Shown here one piece after another: positions 9,716-19,057 of a DNA stretch of 64,000 bases. Position numbers and translations under genes: made by a program. How positions within the stretch are numbered: the first letter of the stretch is position 1; each line of letters opens with the position of its first letter. The notes beneath the pieces were generated by a model. The model had not been told where the DNA came from. It was given only the letters and a program-made list of their open reading frames with translations, and made no database searches. Source of the stretch: Planctomycetota bacterium (lineage in GTDB: Bacteria > Planctomycetota > Phycisphaerae > Phycisphaerales > Zrk34); the NCBI GenBank assembly GCA_016125255.1, contig WGMD01000002.1, positions 434,001 through 498,000 on the forward strand, in the 5' to 3' direction.

Positions 9716-11881
9716 TCAGTGGACCGGGTGCACGAACACGCGCAGGCGTTTGAAGGGGTAGGAACCGGCGTTGGAGGCGAAGGTCCAGTCGAAGGTTTTG
9801 CCATCGGAGTTGCCGATGCCCAAATCGGCGCCGGCGCCGGCGACCCAGTGGTTGAGCGCGAAGACGGTTTGCTTGGCGGCGGTATTGTGCACCTGCATGG
9901 AGCCGTAGCCATCCTTGGGCTCGGCAAGCTGGTCGCCGATGTCGTAAGCCTCATTGGACGCGCCGGGGACGGAGGCGGTGTTCGGCGGCGCATAGTTGTT
10001 GGGCCAGAACTCGATGTTCCCGGCGAGGTTCGAACCGGTCTTGATCCCGTTGACGTTCGACGCGATGGTCATCGCCTCGACCTTCTGCTGGAACGTCGCG
10101 TCGGAGACGAACGTCGGGATGCCGATCCTGGCCGCGTCATCGGTGAACGCCTTCATCGAGACCCAGACATACTGCGGCGAGCCGGTCCCTGGCTGAAGCT
10201 CGAGCAGATACGCCACGCGATCGAACTTCTCCACCTTCCCGTGCAGGTCCTGCGTGTACGCGAACGCCGGGCCGATTTTCGACAGGTCCATGTCGTACGC
10301 CAGCTCGTAGCCCTTGGCATCGTCGATCGCACCGAGGAAGTCGGGCTTGGGCACTTCGCCCGCCCGAAACGCGCCGGTGGGCAGGCCGGCCCCGTTGACA
10401 AGGTTCGGCGTCGCCAGCTTGTTCCAGGCAAAACGCATCGCCGCGGGCGCCGCCACGTTCGGGCTGCTCAGCAGAATCGAGTCGCCATCGATCTTCGCCT
10501 CCGCCGATTCCCATCCCCCGCCGGCCCCGATGACTTCAAAATTCGTCAGCGGCTTGCCGTCGCGCGAAGCGAGTTTCCCGGCGGTGTGGTCGAAGGTGAC
10601 GCGCAGTTCGCGGCCCTCCTGCTTGAGCGACTTGAACGTCGCGCCGGTGTCGACGACATCCTCGCGCCCGTAGGTGCGATGCAGGGCCAGCAGCGCCAGC
10701 CGCAGGCCCACGTCCTGTTTATCCGGCGGGTGGATGTTCTGAAGGGTGGCGATGTCATTGGTGACGATCATGCCGGTGTTGGGAATCTGCTCGATGGCGG
10801 CCTGCGCTTCCCAGAATTCAGCGAGCATTTCCGGCGCTTCGTTGCCGTACTGAAACGGCGCGATCTGCACGTAATAGTACGGAAAATCGCCGATGCCCCA
10901 GAGCTTGCGCCATCCTTCGACGAGCGCCCTGGTCTTTTCGTAATAGAGCATGCCCTCATTGTGATTGGATTCGCCCTGGTACCAGATCGCGCCGCGCATG
11001 GAGTAGCCGACGAGCGCGTGGATCATGCCGTTGTAGAGCATGGTCGGGGCCTGATGATCGGTCGGCTGCTTGAGCGCATCGGGGAAGCCGGGCGCGGGGG
11101 CGATGGCTTGGTGATCCTTCAAGGACTGCTGAGCGTCGCGGACCCAGGCGTTCGTCTCCGCCACGTACTTCTGAGCGGCCTGCATGTACTGAGGATTATC
11201 CGGCGTGCGCAAGGCGATCTGGTCGGCGATGCCTTTGAGCGCGGGGACCATCTGAAAACCGATCGGCGGGGTCCACGGCTCGATGCGCGTCCCGCCCCAT
11301 GACGAATGAATCAACCCGATCGGCACCTTGAGTTCCTGATGCAGCTTCCGCGCCATGTAGTACCCCGCCGCGGTGAAACCGGCGACGGTCTTGGGCGAGC
11401 AGACGAGCCACGGCGCGCTGATATCATCGAGCGGCACGGCGGAGGGACGCTTGGCGATAAGCACATGACGAATCTGCGGATAATCCGCGGCGGCGATCTC
11501 CGCCGGGGCGTTGACCGACCCGGCGACGGTAAACTCCATGTTCGACTGGCCGGAGCAGAGCCAGACTTCACCGACGAGGACATCGTTGATCGTCAGCGTG
11601 TTGGAAGCGGCGACGGTGAGCGTCAGCGGGCCGCCCGCCTCACGCTTGGGCAATTCCAGACGCCAGTGCCCCGCGTCGTCCGCCTTCGTCGAAACACTGT
11701 CGTCGCCGAGCGTGACCTTCACCGCTTCGCCGGGGTCGGCCCAGCCCCAGATCGCGATGGGCATCTGCCGCTGAAGCACCATGTGATCGTTGAAAAACCC
11801 CGGCAAACGCACGGCTGCGAAGACCGGCGTGGCCAGGACAACCATCAGACAAACGCAAAGCGATCGAAGCATTCGTTGCAT
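9716..11881 (-). CDS. Sialate O-acetylesterase family protein
   Basis: This is a 721-aa exported esterase of the SGNH-like SASA family common in planctomycetes, predicted to remove acetyl groups from sialic acids or plant/algal polysaccharides. The signal peptide (MLRSLCVCLMVVLATPVFA) is followed by an N-terminal beta domain (VRLPGFFNDHMVLQRQ). The catalytic domain has the nucleophile in LCSGQSNMEF and block V-like WYQGESN. A further C-terminal domain of about 150 residues follows, of unknown role but often seen in these proteins. The start at 11881 has GGAG upstream; the longer frame lacks a sensible leader. A strong terminator follows. Confidence 0.9.
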   Translation of the reverse strand: MQRMLRSLCVCLMVVLATPVFAAVRLPGFFNDHMVLQRQMPIAIWGWADPGEAVKVTLGDDSVSTKADDAGHWRLELPKREAGGPLTLTVAASNTLTINDVLVGEVWLCSGQSNMEFTVAGSVNAPAEIAAADYPQIRHVLIAKRPSAVPLDDISAPWLVCSPKTVAGFTAAGYYMARKLHQELKVPIGLIHSSWGGTRIEPWTPPIGFQMVPALKGIADQIALRTPDNPQYMQAAQKYVAETNAWVRDAQQSLKDHQAIAPAPGFPDALKQPTDHQAPTMLYNGMIHALVGYSMRGAIWYQGESNHNEGMLYYEKTRALVEGWRKLWGIGDFPYYYVQIAPFQYGNEAPEMLAEFWEAQAAIEQIPNTGMIVTNDIATLQNIHPPDKQDVGLRLALLALHRTYGREDVVDTGATFKSLKQEGRELRVTFDHTAGKLASRDGKPLTNFEVIGAGGGWESAEAKIDGDSILLSSPNVAAPAAMRFAWNKLATPNLVNGAGLPTGAFRAGEVPKPDFLGAIDDAKGYELAYDMDLSKIGPAFAYTQDLHGKVEKFDRVAYLLELQPGTGSPQYVWVSMKAFTDDAARIGIPTFVSDATFQQKVEAMTIASNVNGIKTGSNLAGNIEFWPNNYAPPNTASVPGASNEAYDIGDQLAEPKDGYGSMQVHNTAAKQTVFALNHWVAGAGADLGIGNSDGKTFDWTFASNAGSYPFKRLRVFVHPVH

Positions 11882-12251
11882 GGCGGGCTCCGTAAAAATG
11901 GGGAGCCCCAGTATAAACGAACGCCCCGTTGCCCGCGTCCCGACCCCGCGCGCACCGGCGCGGAAACCCCGCCATCGCCCCGCTCCCGTCGCCAATGGCG
12001 GGTTGTCGGCGGTATTTCACAGGGTTATGAGCGCACCACTCGGGCAGCCGGTGCGCCGGTGCGCACGCCGCGGCCAACCCCGTCGCGCCGGTGCGCGATC
12101 AATCAAGGACTTACAAAAACCCATGCGCACGCCCATGGCGAATTTGCCATCCCCATGCGCGAAAACGAAACGCTTGTGCGCGGAACGGACGAAATGACCC
12201 CCTCGCCCCGACGCACATCGCTGCGCCGCCCCAAACGACGCGACGCGCCGC
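11882..12251. other. Intergenic region without a recognised gene
   Basis: This gap separates the esterase start from the end of the pseudopilin gene. It is GC-rich with several GGTGCGC-type repeats. A TATACT-like hexamer on the minus strand (11910-11915) could serve the esterase, but no convincing -35 is seen. The open frames crossing it are shadows without family resemblance. Confidence 0.4.
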
Positions 12252-13022
12252 TCACCACCAGTACTGCCGATACGGAGCCGTGCCTTTGTTGTAGACGCGC
12301 AGTTGCAGCTCGTCGAAGTCGCACCAGCGCACCGCGCCGTCGATCATCGCCACGTTGATACCCGCCAGATTGCGCCCGCCGCTCTGCCCCAATTCGCCGG
12401 GGTGGAACCCGTAATACGGGTGATACGAATGCGGCTCGAGATTCCAGCGCCATGCCCAAACGCCCGACACATCGCTTGCGGGAATGCGATACGTCGTGTC
12501 CATCAGCAGCGGGGTTGACGCCTGTCCGTCCTGCACGCGCAACAGCGCGTAGTTGTTGCCCAGCGTGTCAAAGGATCCGCCCGATCCGCCGGGCGTCAGC
12601 CAGCTTGTCGTCGTGGCGGAGAAGCTGGTGATGCGGAACTGCCCGGCGCCGGAAACGGCGGAGAACGTGGGCGGCTGATAGAGAAACAGCTTTTCGTCGG
12701 CGTACTTGTCCGCGGGACAGGTCATCACTTCCCACGATCCGCCGGCGTAGTCGTAGCGCAGCGTGTCGGCGATGGCGTTGGGCCAGCACCAGAGCATATG
12801 CCGGCCGGACGTGACGACACTCGCCATGTCCGGCAGCTTGCCCGCCCGGTCGGTGGCGAAGCCCAGAAACGCGGCCTGCACCTGACGCTGATGCGTCGCG
12901 CACATCGTCCGATCCATCGCGAGCCGGACCCGTTTCATCGCCGGCAGCAGAAGCGCGACCAACAGCGCGATGATCGTGACCACGACCAGCATTTCGATCA
13001 AGGTGAATGCAGCACGTCGCAC
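12252..13022 (-). CDS. Type II secretion/pseudopilin-like protein with prepilin N-terminus
   Basis: This 256-aa protein starts with a prepilin cleavage/methylation motif (RRAAFTLIEMLVVVTIIALL) followed by one long hydrophobic helix. It is therefore processed by a prepilin peptidase and assembled into, or anchored by, a pseudopilus. The C-terminus has the planctomycete GINVAMIDGAVRW (H-X9-DG-like) ending. The start is a GTG with GGAG upstream. It is the last gene of a same-strand run with the sigma factor, FecR and PEP-CTERM genes, 128 bases after the latter. Confidence 0.88.
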   Translation of the reverse strand: MRRAAFTLIEMLVVVTIIALLVALLLPAMKRVRLAMDRTMCATHQRQVQAAFLGFATDRAGKLPDMASVVTSGRHMLWCWPNAIADTLRYDYAGGSWEVMTCPADKYADEKLFLYQPPTFSAVSGAGQFRITSFSATTTSWLTPGGSGGSFDTLGNNYALLRVQDGQASTPLLMDTTYRIPASDVSGVWAWRWNLEPHSYHPYYGFHPGELGQSGGRNLAGINVAMIDGAVRWCDFDELQLRVYNKGTAPYRQYWW

Positions 13023-13150
13023 GATGCCGCTCCATGATTAACGGATCGAGTCACACGAACAAGCCGCGCCTCGGGCGCGCGAAGGTCAACGAGGTCCAAC
13101 GCATTCGCGCGGCTCTCGCCGCGCGAATGCAAGCAGGCGGACATTCCGAA

Positions 13151-13909
13151 TCAGGCGCGCCGACGGCGCATCGTCATGATGCTCAACAGGCCCAGCCCCG
13201 CGGGCAGCGCGGCGGGCGCGGGCACCAAGGTGACCTGATGCAGGGCCAGGCCGCTGATATAGGCCTGCGTCCCGCCCCCGGCGGCCTTGAGGTCCAAGGC
13301 GGTGTAGCCGGTGAAGAGGACCGTGACGATCTTGGCGGCATCCGCCGTTTTGTTCACAAGGTTGAGCGTGAACGAGCCCACGGTCGCGCCGGCGGTGTAG
13401 GTGCCGATGCCGCCGTTGGGGGTGAAGGTGCCGCTGCGGAGGATGTAGTCCTGGCTCTCGACGGAGCCGACGGTGCCTCGATTCTCGCCGCTGACGAACT
13501 GAAGGCGATAGGTCTTGGTCGCGTCGAGCCCGACGACCGCCATATCCGCGACGTTGGGGCTAAAGAGCGTCGAGCTGAGCAGCGTGACCAGATTCGTATC
13601 GAGCGAACTGCCGGGGAAGATGCCGCTGGTCGCCGACGACCCGTTCACATAGCGGAACGTGCCGGGCGTGTTGGCGGGCCCTTCAAAATAACTGCCGCTG
13701 AGGGTGGCCTTGAACTGAACGCCGTTGACGGTGACGGAGGTATTGGCGCCGAACAGGTTCGTTCCGCTGATATAGGTGCCGGTGTTGTCGATTTGCGAAA
13801 CGCTGGTCAGGGCCGCCTGATTGATCGAGATGATGGCGGCGGAGGCGGCGTCGGCGAAACCGAACAGACCGGCCAGAAGCACAAGGAGGAACGTCGGATG
13901 GCGCGTCAT
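13151..13909 (-). CDS. PEP-CTERM sorting-domain exported protein
   Basis: This is a 252-aa secreted protein. It has an N-terminal signal peptide (cleaved near ADAASA), a Gly/Thr/Asn-rich beta-type middle, and a C-terminal sorting signal: VPAPAALPAGLGLL, hydrophobic helix, MRRRRA. This is the planctomycete version of PEP-CTERM processed by exosortase. GGAGAAATAAAAA precedes the ATG. It starts 3 bases after the FecR stop, so it belongs to the sigma/FecR operon and could be its regulated surface product. Confidence 0.87.
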   Translation of the reverse strand: MTRHPTFLLVLLAGLFGFADAASAAIISINQAALTSVSQIDNTGTYISGTNLFGANTSVTVNGVQFKATLSGSYFEGPANTPGTFRYVNGSSATSGIFPGSSLDTNLVTLLSSTLFSPNVADMAVVGLDATKTYRLQFVSGENRGTVGSVESQDYILRSGTFTPNGGIGTYTAGATVGSFTLNLVNKTADAAKIVTVLFTGYTALDLKAAGGGTQAYISGLALHQVTLVPAPAALPAGLGLLSIMTMRRRRA

Positions 13910-13912
13910 TTT

Positions 13913-15396
13913 TTATTTCTCCAGCTTGGGGGTTGCGATCAAGGTTGGGGGGGTTGAGGAGACCGGCGACGTTACCAGCTCGTCATTGTCCGATGCCTGT
14001 TCAACCCGGATATTGTCCACGACCACGCCGAAGTCGTCCGACCCGGCGGCGGTCTGAAGATGCAGGATCATCCGCTCCGACCGGGCGCGGAAGCTGATCG
14101 ACTGCGGCTGCCAGCCCGGCCGCGTCACACGGTCGAATCCCTCCGGCCGCGCGACCGAAAGCGTGCGGTCCACCAGTGCGCCGGCGTCATCACTCATCTG
14201 CACATGAATCGACTGCGACGACGAACGCCGCGGCGAATCGAATCGGCCCGCCAGATCCAAACGCAGCACGTAACGCTGATCGGGTACGACACGCACGGCC
14301 TGTTCGATGGCCATCGACTGGCCGGGATAATTCGTCAGGTTCAGGCAGCGCTGCCCTTCGGACGGCTGAAAGTAATCGGGGCCCATGAGCCAGCGCCCGC
14401 AGCCGGCGACGGTCCAACCGCTGATCGTGCTGAGCTGACCGGCGGGGCGCGTGTTCGACAGCGCCAGATTCCACAGACCCAAGGCGCCCGGCTGATCAAT
14501 GGTGGCGGCGTCTTCAAAGCCGCCGTTGACGACGAAATTGGCCGGCCCAATCTCCGAAAGGCCCGCCACGCCTTGCGTCATCGTCAACCGCCCGGTCTGT
14601 CCGGCTTCGAGGCGCGCGGCCGTGGGGTTCGTGGGCAGCCGAACCTCGACGCGTCCCTCACGAACCGTGATACGTCCATCGCCCTCGGCATGCATCACCA
14701 GATCGAAGCGCGTCCCCAGATCGACGACGCGCACCCCGCCGGGCAGGTCGATCGTGAACCCATGCGCCTCGGGGCGGCAGTACGCTTCGAGTTTGCCGGA
14801 GGTCAGCCGCCCTCGGTTTGGGCCGGTCATTTCAAATTCGCATGGGCCCGTCAGGTCGACGACGGCGGTGGATTTGAACATGAGCTGGGCGCGGCCGGCG
14901 GTGAGTTTGATGGGGCCGGCCAGGTCGGAACCGAGGGGGAGGGAGCCGTCCGTGTTGTCGAACTGCGCATCGTCGGAGAGGTCGCTGAGGACGGCGAAAG
15001 ACGCCGGGGCGGCGGAGTGCGGAGCGGGGAGTGGGGAGTGGGGAGTGGAAGGCAAAAGGACGAAGTAGAGCGCGGCGGCGAGGGTGATCAGGGCGGCGGC
15101 GTACCAGACGCTTCGCCCCAAGGCGGGCTCAGCGTCGGCGTGGCGCGCGGTGGAAGACGCTCGTACGAAACCCACGCCGACGCTGAGCCCGCCTTGGGGC
15201 GAAGCGTCTGGTCGGCGGCTCTCTGTCGCCGCGCGCCGGTGTGGATGAGGACGAATTGGAGATACGCATCGCGCGCCTCCGCGTCGTCGCGCAGCAGGCG
15301 GTCCAGGTCGGCGAAGGCGGCGGCGTCGAGCCGGGCGTCGAGGAGTTGGGAGCAGAGTTCCTGCACCCGCGGGATGGTCTGATTGACTTCATTCAT
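13913..15396 (-). pseudogene. FecR-domain anti-sigma protein split by a palindromic insertion
   Basis: The gene is in two pieces. The 5' piece (15396 to 15088) encodes a cytoplasmic segment typical of planctomycete FecR regulators (LLDARLDAAAFADLDRLL). The 3' piece (frame 15175 to 13913) encodes one membrane helix (AAALITLAAALYFVLLP), a FecR domain (VDLGTRFDLVMHAEGDGRI) and a C-terminal carbohydrate-binding-like domain (NGGFED...). The two frames differ by one step. A 110-bp inverted-repeat element sits exactly at the break, and removing it rejoins them in one frame, reading ...RAAD/AAALITL.... The start overlaps the sigma factor stop as ATGA. The downstream piece could still be made from a GTG at 15175. 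Confidence 0.8.
15103..15212. mobile_element. 110-bp perfect inverted-repeat element inside the FecR gene
   Basis: Two perfectly matching 41-base arms (15103-15143 and 15172-15212) flank a 28-base spacer. The element has no gene. A 7-bp direct repeat CGGCGGC occurs at 15094-15100 and 15213-15219 and could be a target duplication, though it is low-complexity. Removing either 110 or 119 bases restores the FecR frame. It looks like a small non-autonomous mobile palindrome. Confidence 0.85.
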
Positions 15397-15911
15397 CAGA
15401 CGGCGTCCTCATCGAGTTTCCTGCGGATGCAGCCGGCCAGGGCGCGGCGGATGCGGAGCAGGGCCTGATCGACGGCGTTGCCGGTCATGTTCAGCGCCTC
15501 GGCGATGGCGAGCACCGTCTGATCGAGGTCGTAACGGTGACGAAGGATCGAGCGCTGGCGGTCGGTCAGGTGCTTGAGGCATTCGTGCAGGGCGAGCGAG
15601 ACGCGATCGACCTGACGGGTGCGGGCGTCGATCGTCTGTTTGAGGGCGGCGAGAGTTTCATCGCTGAACACGAGCCGATCGCGCGATCGCTTTTTGCGGT
15701 CGGCGAGCACGGTGTAATGAACGATGGCCCCGGCCCAGGCCATGAAATCCGAGCCGCGGACGAAGTCGTCGGCCTTGTCGCAGATGACCAGATTCGCCTG
15801 CTGCAAAAGCTCCTCCGCCCACCGCGCCTCGCCCACCAGCGACAGGGCATAGGCGTAGAGCCGATTCTGATGACTCGCCAGAAGCGTCGCAAGTTCTTTA
15901 TCGACAGGCAT
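15396..15911 (-). CDS. ECF-type RNA polymerase sigma factor (Rhodopirellula/Verrucomicrobium family)
   Basis: This 171-aa sigma-70 family factor has a region 2 segment (LLQQANLVICDKADDF) and a region 4 helix-turn-helix (LDQTVLAIAEALNMTGNAVDQALLRIRRAL). The pattern fits the short ECF group found mostly in planctomycetes and verrucomicrobia, usually encoded just before a FecR-like regulator. Its stop overlaps the FecR start (ATGA). With the FecR gene broken, control of this sigma factor may be altered. Likely targets include the PEP-CTERM and pseudopilin genes downstream, by inference from position only. Confidence 0.9.
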   Translation of the reverse strand: MPVDKELATLLASHQNRLYAYALSLVGEARWAEELLQQANLVICDKADDFVRGSDFMAWAGAIVHYTVLADRKKRSRDRLVFSDETLAALKQTIDARTRQVDRVSLALHECLKHLTDRQRSILRHRYDLDQTVLAIAEALNMTGNAVDQALLRIRRALAGCIRRKLDEDAV

Positions 15912-16046
15912 ATGCTTGTGTTCTTGCCGCTGACCCGAGCAGATCGGGGCGCACCTTTTATTCAGTAATAGCCGAGGCGGGGGTGAATCTTATGGGCTTG
16001 GGTAAACATTTAGGAACGTGTTGCCACCGGGGGCACGGGGCTGGAT

Positions 16047-16124
16047 ATGGCCAATGACAAATGCCTAATGCCTAATGACCAATGCATTTGTCATTAGGCA
16101 TTAGGCATTTGTCAATGGTCAATG
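16047..16124 (+). repeat. AT-rich palindromic repeat, copy 1
   Basis: Arms of about 38 bases pair with two or three mismatches around a central ATGCAT. The sequence is built from CCAATGACAAATGCCTAATG words and is far richer in A+T than its surroundings. It lies between the divergent sigma factor and ychF genes (gap 15912-16249) and is followed by a GGCACAAGGCGGA tail also seen after copy 2. The rest of this gap holds a GCCGCTTGCGGCTTAGC repeat (16143-16159) and no gene. Confidence 0.9.
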
Positions 16125-16142
16125 AATGGCACAAGGCGGATT

Positions 16143-16159
16143 GCTAAGCCGCAAGCGGC
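16143..16159 (-). repeat. Short palindromic repeat GCCGCTTGCGGCTTAGC, copy 1
   Basis: This 17-base word (minus orientation) recurs exactly at 30815-30831 and with one mismatch at 32340-32356 inside mnmG. It folds through CCGCTTGCGG. Confidence 0.7.
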
Positions 16160-16249
16160 ATTCGCCGGGCGGATGACGCATCGGGGCGGTTCGCATACCA
16201 TGTCCGACCCCCGGAACCTTCCCCCGGAACCTTATTTAGAGAATCGATC

Positions 16250-17338
16250 ATGGAAGCTGGGATTGTCGGTCTGCCCAATGTCGGAAAGAGCACGCTGTTC
16301 AACGCCCTGACGGCGGCGGGGATCGAAGCGAAGAATTACCCGTTCTGCACGATCGAGCCGAACGTCGGCATCGTGCCCGTGCCGGATACGCGGCTCTCGA
16401 CGATCAACAAGTTCATGCCGACGGAGAAGATCATCCCGGCGGCGCTGCGCCTTGTCGACATCGCCGGGCTGGTCAAGGGCGCGAGCGTCGGCGAGGGACT
16501 GGGCAACAAATTCCTCTCGCACATCCGGCAGGTCGACGCCATCGTCGAAGTCGTGCGGTGCTTTGAGGACGGGGATGTCACGCACGTCGACGGGTCGGTC
16601 GATCCGGTGCGGGACATCGAGACGATCGAAACGGAACTGATGCTCGCGGACCTTCAGGTCGTCGAAAGCGCCAAGGACCGGGCGGCCCGGCAGGCGCGGA
16701 CGGGCGAGAAGGAGGCGAAGCTGCGCGTCGCCCTGCTCGAACAATGCGAGAAGACGCTCGGCGAAGGCGTGCCGCTGCGGGCGATCGAGATGGACGAGGA
16801 ATCCAAAAAGGAGCTGCGCAGCTTCGGGTTCATCACGGCCAAGCGCGTGCTGTACATCGCCAACGTCGACGAGAGCGACCCGACGGGCGTCGGGCCGCTC
16901 GTGCAGAAGGTGCGCGAGTACACCAAAACGCACGGCGGGGAAGTCGTGCCGGTGTGCGCGAAGATCGAGGCGGAGCTGAGCGAGCTTGACGAAGCGGATC
17001 GCGCGGAGATGCTCGAGTCGCTGGGGCTCAAGGAGCCGGCGCTGGCGACGGTGGCGCGGGGGATTTACCACTTGCTCGGCTTGCAGAGCTACTACACGGC
17101 GGGGCCGAAGGAAATTCGGGCATGGACGATTCCGATCGGCGCGACGGCGCCGCAGGCGGCGGGCGTGATTCACACGGACTTTGAGCGCGGATTTATACGT
17201 GCGGAGGTGTATCAGGTCGAGGACCTGGTGCAGCACAAGACGGAGGCGGCGATCCGCGCGGCCGGTAAAATGCGGGTCGAAGGCAAGAATTACGTGATGC
17301 GCGACTCGGATGTGTGTCACTTCCTCTTTAACGTGTAA
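16250..17338 (+). CDS. ychF: Ribosome-binding ATPase YchF (OLA1 family)
   Basis: This 362-aa Obg-family P-loop protein has the usual family length. G1 is GLPNVGKST at residues 7-15 and [10 protein letters not shown] is the G3 motif. A central coiled-coil insertion ([16 protein letters not shown]) and a C-terminal TGS domain ending in [20 protein letters not shown] are present. YchF prefers ATP over GTP, binds the 70S ribosome and affects translation and oxidative-stress responses. It stands alone, preceded by the palindromic repeat and followed by a hairpin with a T-run. Confidence 0.97.
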   Translation: MEAGIVGLPNVGKSTLFNALTAAGIEAKNYPFCTIEPNVGIVPVPDTRLSTINKFMPTEKIIPAALRLVDIAGLVKGASVGEGLGNKFLSHIRQVDAIVEVVRCFEDGDVTHVDGSVDPVRDIETIETELMLADLQVVESAKDRAARQARTGEKEAKLRVALLEQCEKTLGEGVPLRAIEMDEESKKELRSFGFITAKRVLYIANVDESDPTGVGPLVQKVREYTKTHGGEVVPVCAKIEAELSELDEADRAEMLESLGLKEPALATVARGIYHLLGLQSYYTAGPKEIRAWTIPIGATAPQAAGVIHTDFERGFIRAEVYQVEDLVQHKTEAAIRAAGKMRVEGKNYVMRDSDVCHFLFNV

Positions 17339-17394
17339 CCTGCGGCGCGACGATCCCAAAAGCGAATTGATCCTCCATGCCCTTCCTGACCGAT

Positions 17395-17414
17395 AAGCCC
17401 CATATGGGGTTTTC
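17395..17414 (+). terminator. Candidate terminator after ychF
   Basis: The stem AGCCCC/GGGGTT with an ATAT loop is followed by TTTC, about 55 bases after the ychF stop. The stem is short, so it may be weak. Confidence 0.5.
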
Positions 17415-17436
17415 AGGCATGGAAATCGCGTTTGAT

Positions 17437-17464
17437 TTGACTATGCTCAAATGCGATTCATAAT
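17437..17464 (+). promoter_or_regulatory. Sigma-70-type promoter for the DUF2203 gene
   Basis: TTGACT (17437-17442), a 16-base spacer and CATAAT (17459-17464) lie about 65 bases before the ATG at 17528. A small AGCGAA/TTCGCT hairpin lies between them in the leader. Confidence 0.55.
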
Positions 17465-17527
17465 GAAATAAGCGGCCTGAACACGGTCGCGGGAGCGAAG
17501 GTTTTTTTCGCTGGAGTCACAGAAAAA

Positions 17528-17962
17528 ATGCCCATTCAGCCCGACTACGAAACCGCGTCCGAACCCAAGTCCGACCGCAAGTATTTCTCGGTCGCCGAGG
17601 CCAACCGCGCCCTGCCGTACGTGCGGCGGATCGTGGAGGATGTGCGTCAAACGTATCGCGAGGCGGTGGCGCTTCAGGAGCGCGTCGAACGCCCGATGCC
17701 CGGCGAGGATGCCGACACGCTTCAGGACCAGTACGCCGCATCGATCGATCAGCTCAACCACTTCGTGGACGAACTGCATCAGGTCGGCGTGGAGCTTAAG
17801 GACTACGACCTGGGCCTGATCGATTTCCCCGCGCTGCACGAAGGGCGGGAAGTCTGCCTGTGCTGGCGGCGGGGCGAGGATACGATCGTGGCATGGCATG
17901 AGACGGCCGCGGGTTTCGCCGGCCGGCAGGATTTGACGCTGCTGCATCCGACGAAGCTTTGA
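17528..17962 (+). CDS. DUF2203 family protein
   Basis: This 144-aa cytoplasmic protein matches DUF2203: an N-terminal helical start KYFSVAEANRALPYVRRIV, a charged helical hairpin, and the family block GVELKDYDLGLIDFPALHEG...VCLCWRRGE followed by WHE. Function is unknown. It has its own promoter-like sequence and a strong downstream terminator, so it is probably a single-gene unit. Confidence 0.88.
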   Translation: MPIQPDYETASEPKSDRKYFSVAEANRALPYVRRIVEDVRQTYREAVALQERVERPMPGEDADTLQDQYAASIDQLNHFVDELHQVGVELKDYDLGLIDFPALHEGREVCLCWRRGEDTIVAWHETAAGFAGRQDLTLLHPTKL

Positions 17963-17988
17963 GTGTCCGATTCAATTGATCCGACTGA

Positions 17989-18019
17989 GAACCGCGGCCG
18001 AGTGTCGCGGTTCTTTTTT
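17989..18019 (+). terminator. Rho-independent terminator after DUF2203
   Basis: The stem GAACCGCG / CGCGGTTC is followed by TTTTTT. It starts 26 bases after the stop codon. Confidence 0.88.
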
Positions 18020-18098
18020 GTAAAGCCGCGACCGGCGGTCGCGCTCTTGGCGTCAATCCGTAAATGCGCCGAAGCGCGACCGGCGGTCGCGGCTTTAC
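18020..18098. repeat. Inverted pair of GCGACCGGCGGTCGC repeats
   Basis: Two perfectly complementary 25-base arms (18020-18044 and 18074-18098) flank a 29-base spacer. Each arm is itself a hairpin through GCGACC/GGTCGC. The pair sits just after a terminator and before the convergent MBL-fold gene end, as expected for a REP-like doublet. Confidence 0.85.
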
Positions 18099-18105
18099 AG
18101 GGACG

Positions 18106-18873
18106 TCATTTGGCGTACCAGTCGCGCAGACGCACGTCGATCTTATCGTCCTTGGCGTTGACGAGTTCCTTGAAATGGTTCACGTCGCTCATGCCCGTTT
18201 TGCCGCGGTAGTGGTAGGGATAGACGACAGCGGGCTTGAACTCGAGCACGGCGTCGGCGGCGTGCTCGACGTCCATCGTGTACGGTAGATTCATGCACAC
18301 GAACGCCACGTCGATGTTCTTCAACGCACGCATCTCGGGGATATCCTCCGTGTCGCCGCTCAGGTACACGCGCTTGCCGCCGAGCGTCAGCACGTACCCG
18401 TTGCCCCGGCCCTTGGTGTGAAACTGCGCGCGCTCGGGCGTGAGGTTGTACATCGGGATCGCCTCGATCGTGATCTCCATCTGCGTCGTCGTCTGCCCGT
18501 TGGCCAGCGGCACGATCGTCGCGCCCAGTTCCTGCGGCAATTTCTCGACGACGACCGCCGGCGCCACCAGCACCGTGCCCTTCCGCGCCAGCGCCGTCAG
18601 CGTCGGCACGTTGAAGTGGTCGCCGTGAATGTCGGTGACGAGGATCAGGTCGGGCTTGGGCAACTTCGCGAACACCTCCGGCCCGCCCACCGGGTCGACC
18701 GCGATGACCTTCCCGTCGAGACTCATCTCCAGCGTGGCGTGATTGATCGGGTGAATGATCAGATCGCCGTCGTCGGTTTTGATCGCGTCGCCTTCAAGCC
18801 CCGCCGCGCACAACATCGACGACATCACCACACAGGTTGCGAACACGGAGATAAAACAAAAAAACTTGGACAT
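18106..18873 (-). CDS. Exported MBL-fold metal-dependent hydrolase
   Basis: This 255-aa protein has a signal peptide (MSKFFCFISVFATCVVMSSM, cleavage near CAAG). A metallo-beta-lactamase fold of the UPF0173-like branch follows: the metal motif reads LVTDIHGDHFN, then GNGYVLTLGGKRVYLSGDTEDIPEM and a final AVVYPYHYRGK. The substrate is unknown. The start at 18873 is preferred because the signal peptide begins there with AAGGGA upstream; a longer frame begins at 18924. It is convergent with DUF2203 and divergent from the SYLF lipoprotein gene. Confidence 0.88.
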   Translation of the reverse strand: MSKFFCFISVFATCVVMSSMLCAAGLEGDAIKTDDGDLIIHPINHATLEMSLDGKVIAVDPVGGPEVFAKLPKPDLILVTDIHGDHFNVPTLTALARKGTVLVAPAVVVEKLPQELGATIVPLANGQTTTQMEITIEAIPMYNLTPERAQFHTKGRGNGYVLTLGGKRVYLSGDTEDIPEMRALKNIDVAFVCMNLPYTMDVEHAADAVLEFKPAVVYPYHYRGKTGMSDVNHFKELVNAKDDKIDVRLRDWYAK

Positions 18874-19057
18874 GCGTGTTTCCCTTCGAAATGGCGTCAC
18901 GGACATTTTGAGAAACGCAAACACGAATTGGACCGCACGCGAGCGCGAGGTCTGACGTATAATAGGACGCGGCAGGGTATCGGGCGGGCGAATCGGGTGT
19001 TGGCCCGGTTTTCACAAGCCCCCCGGCACGCAATTCCCTATCTTTTGGAGGTGTCCT

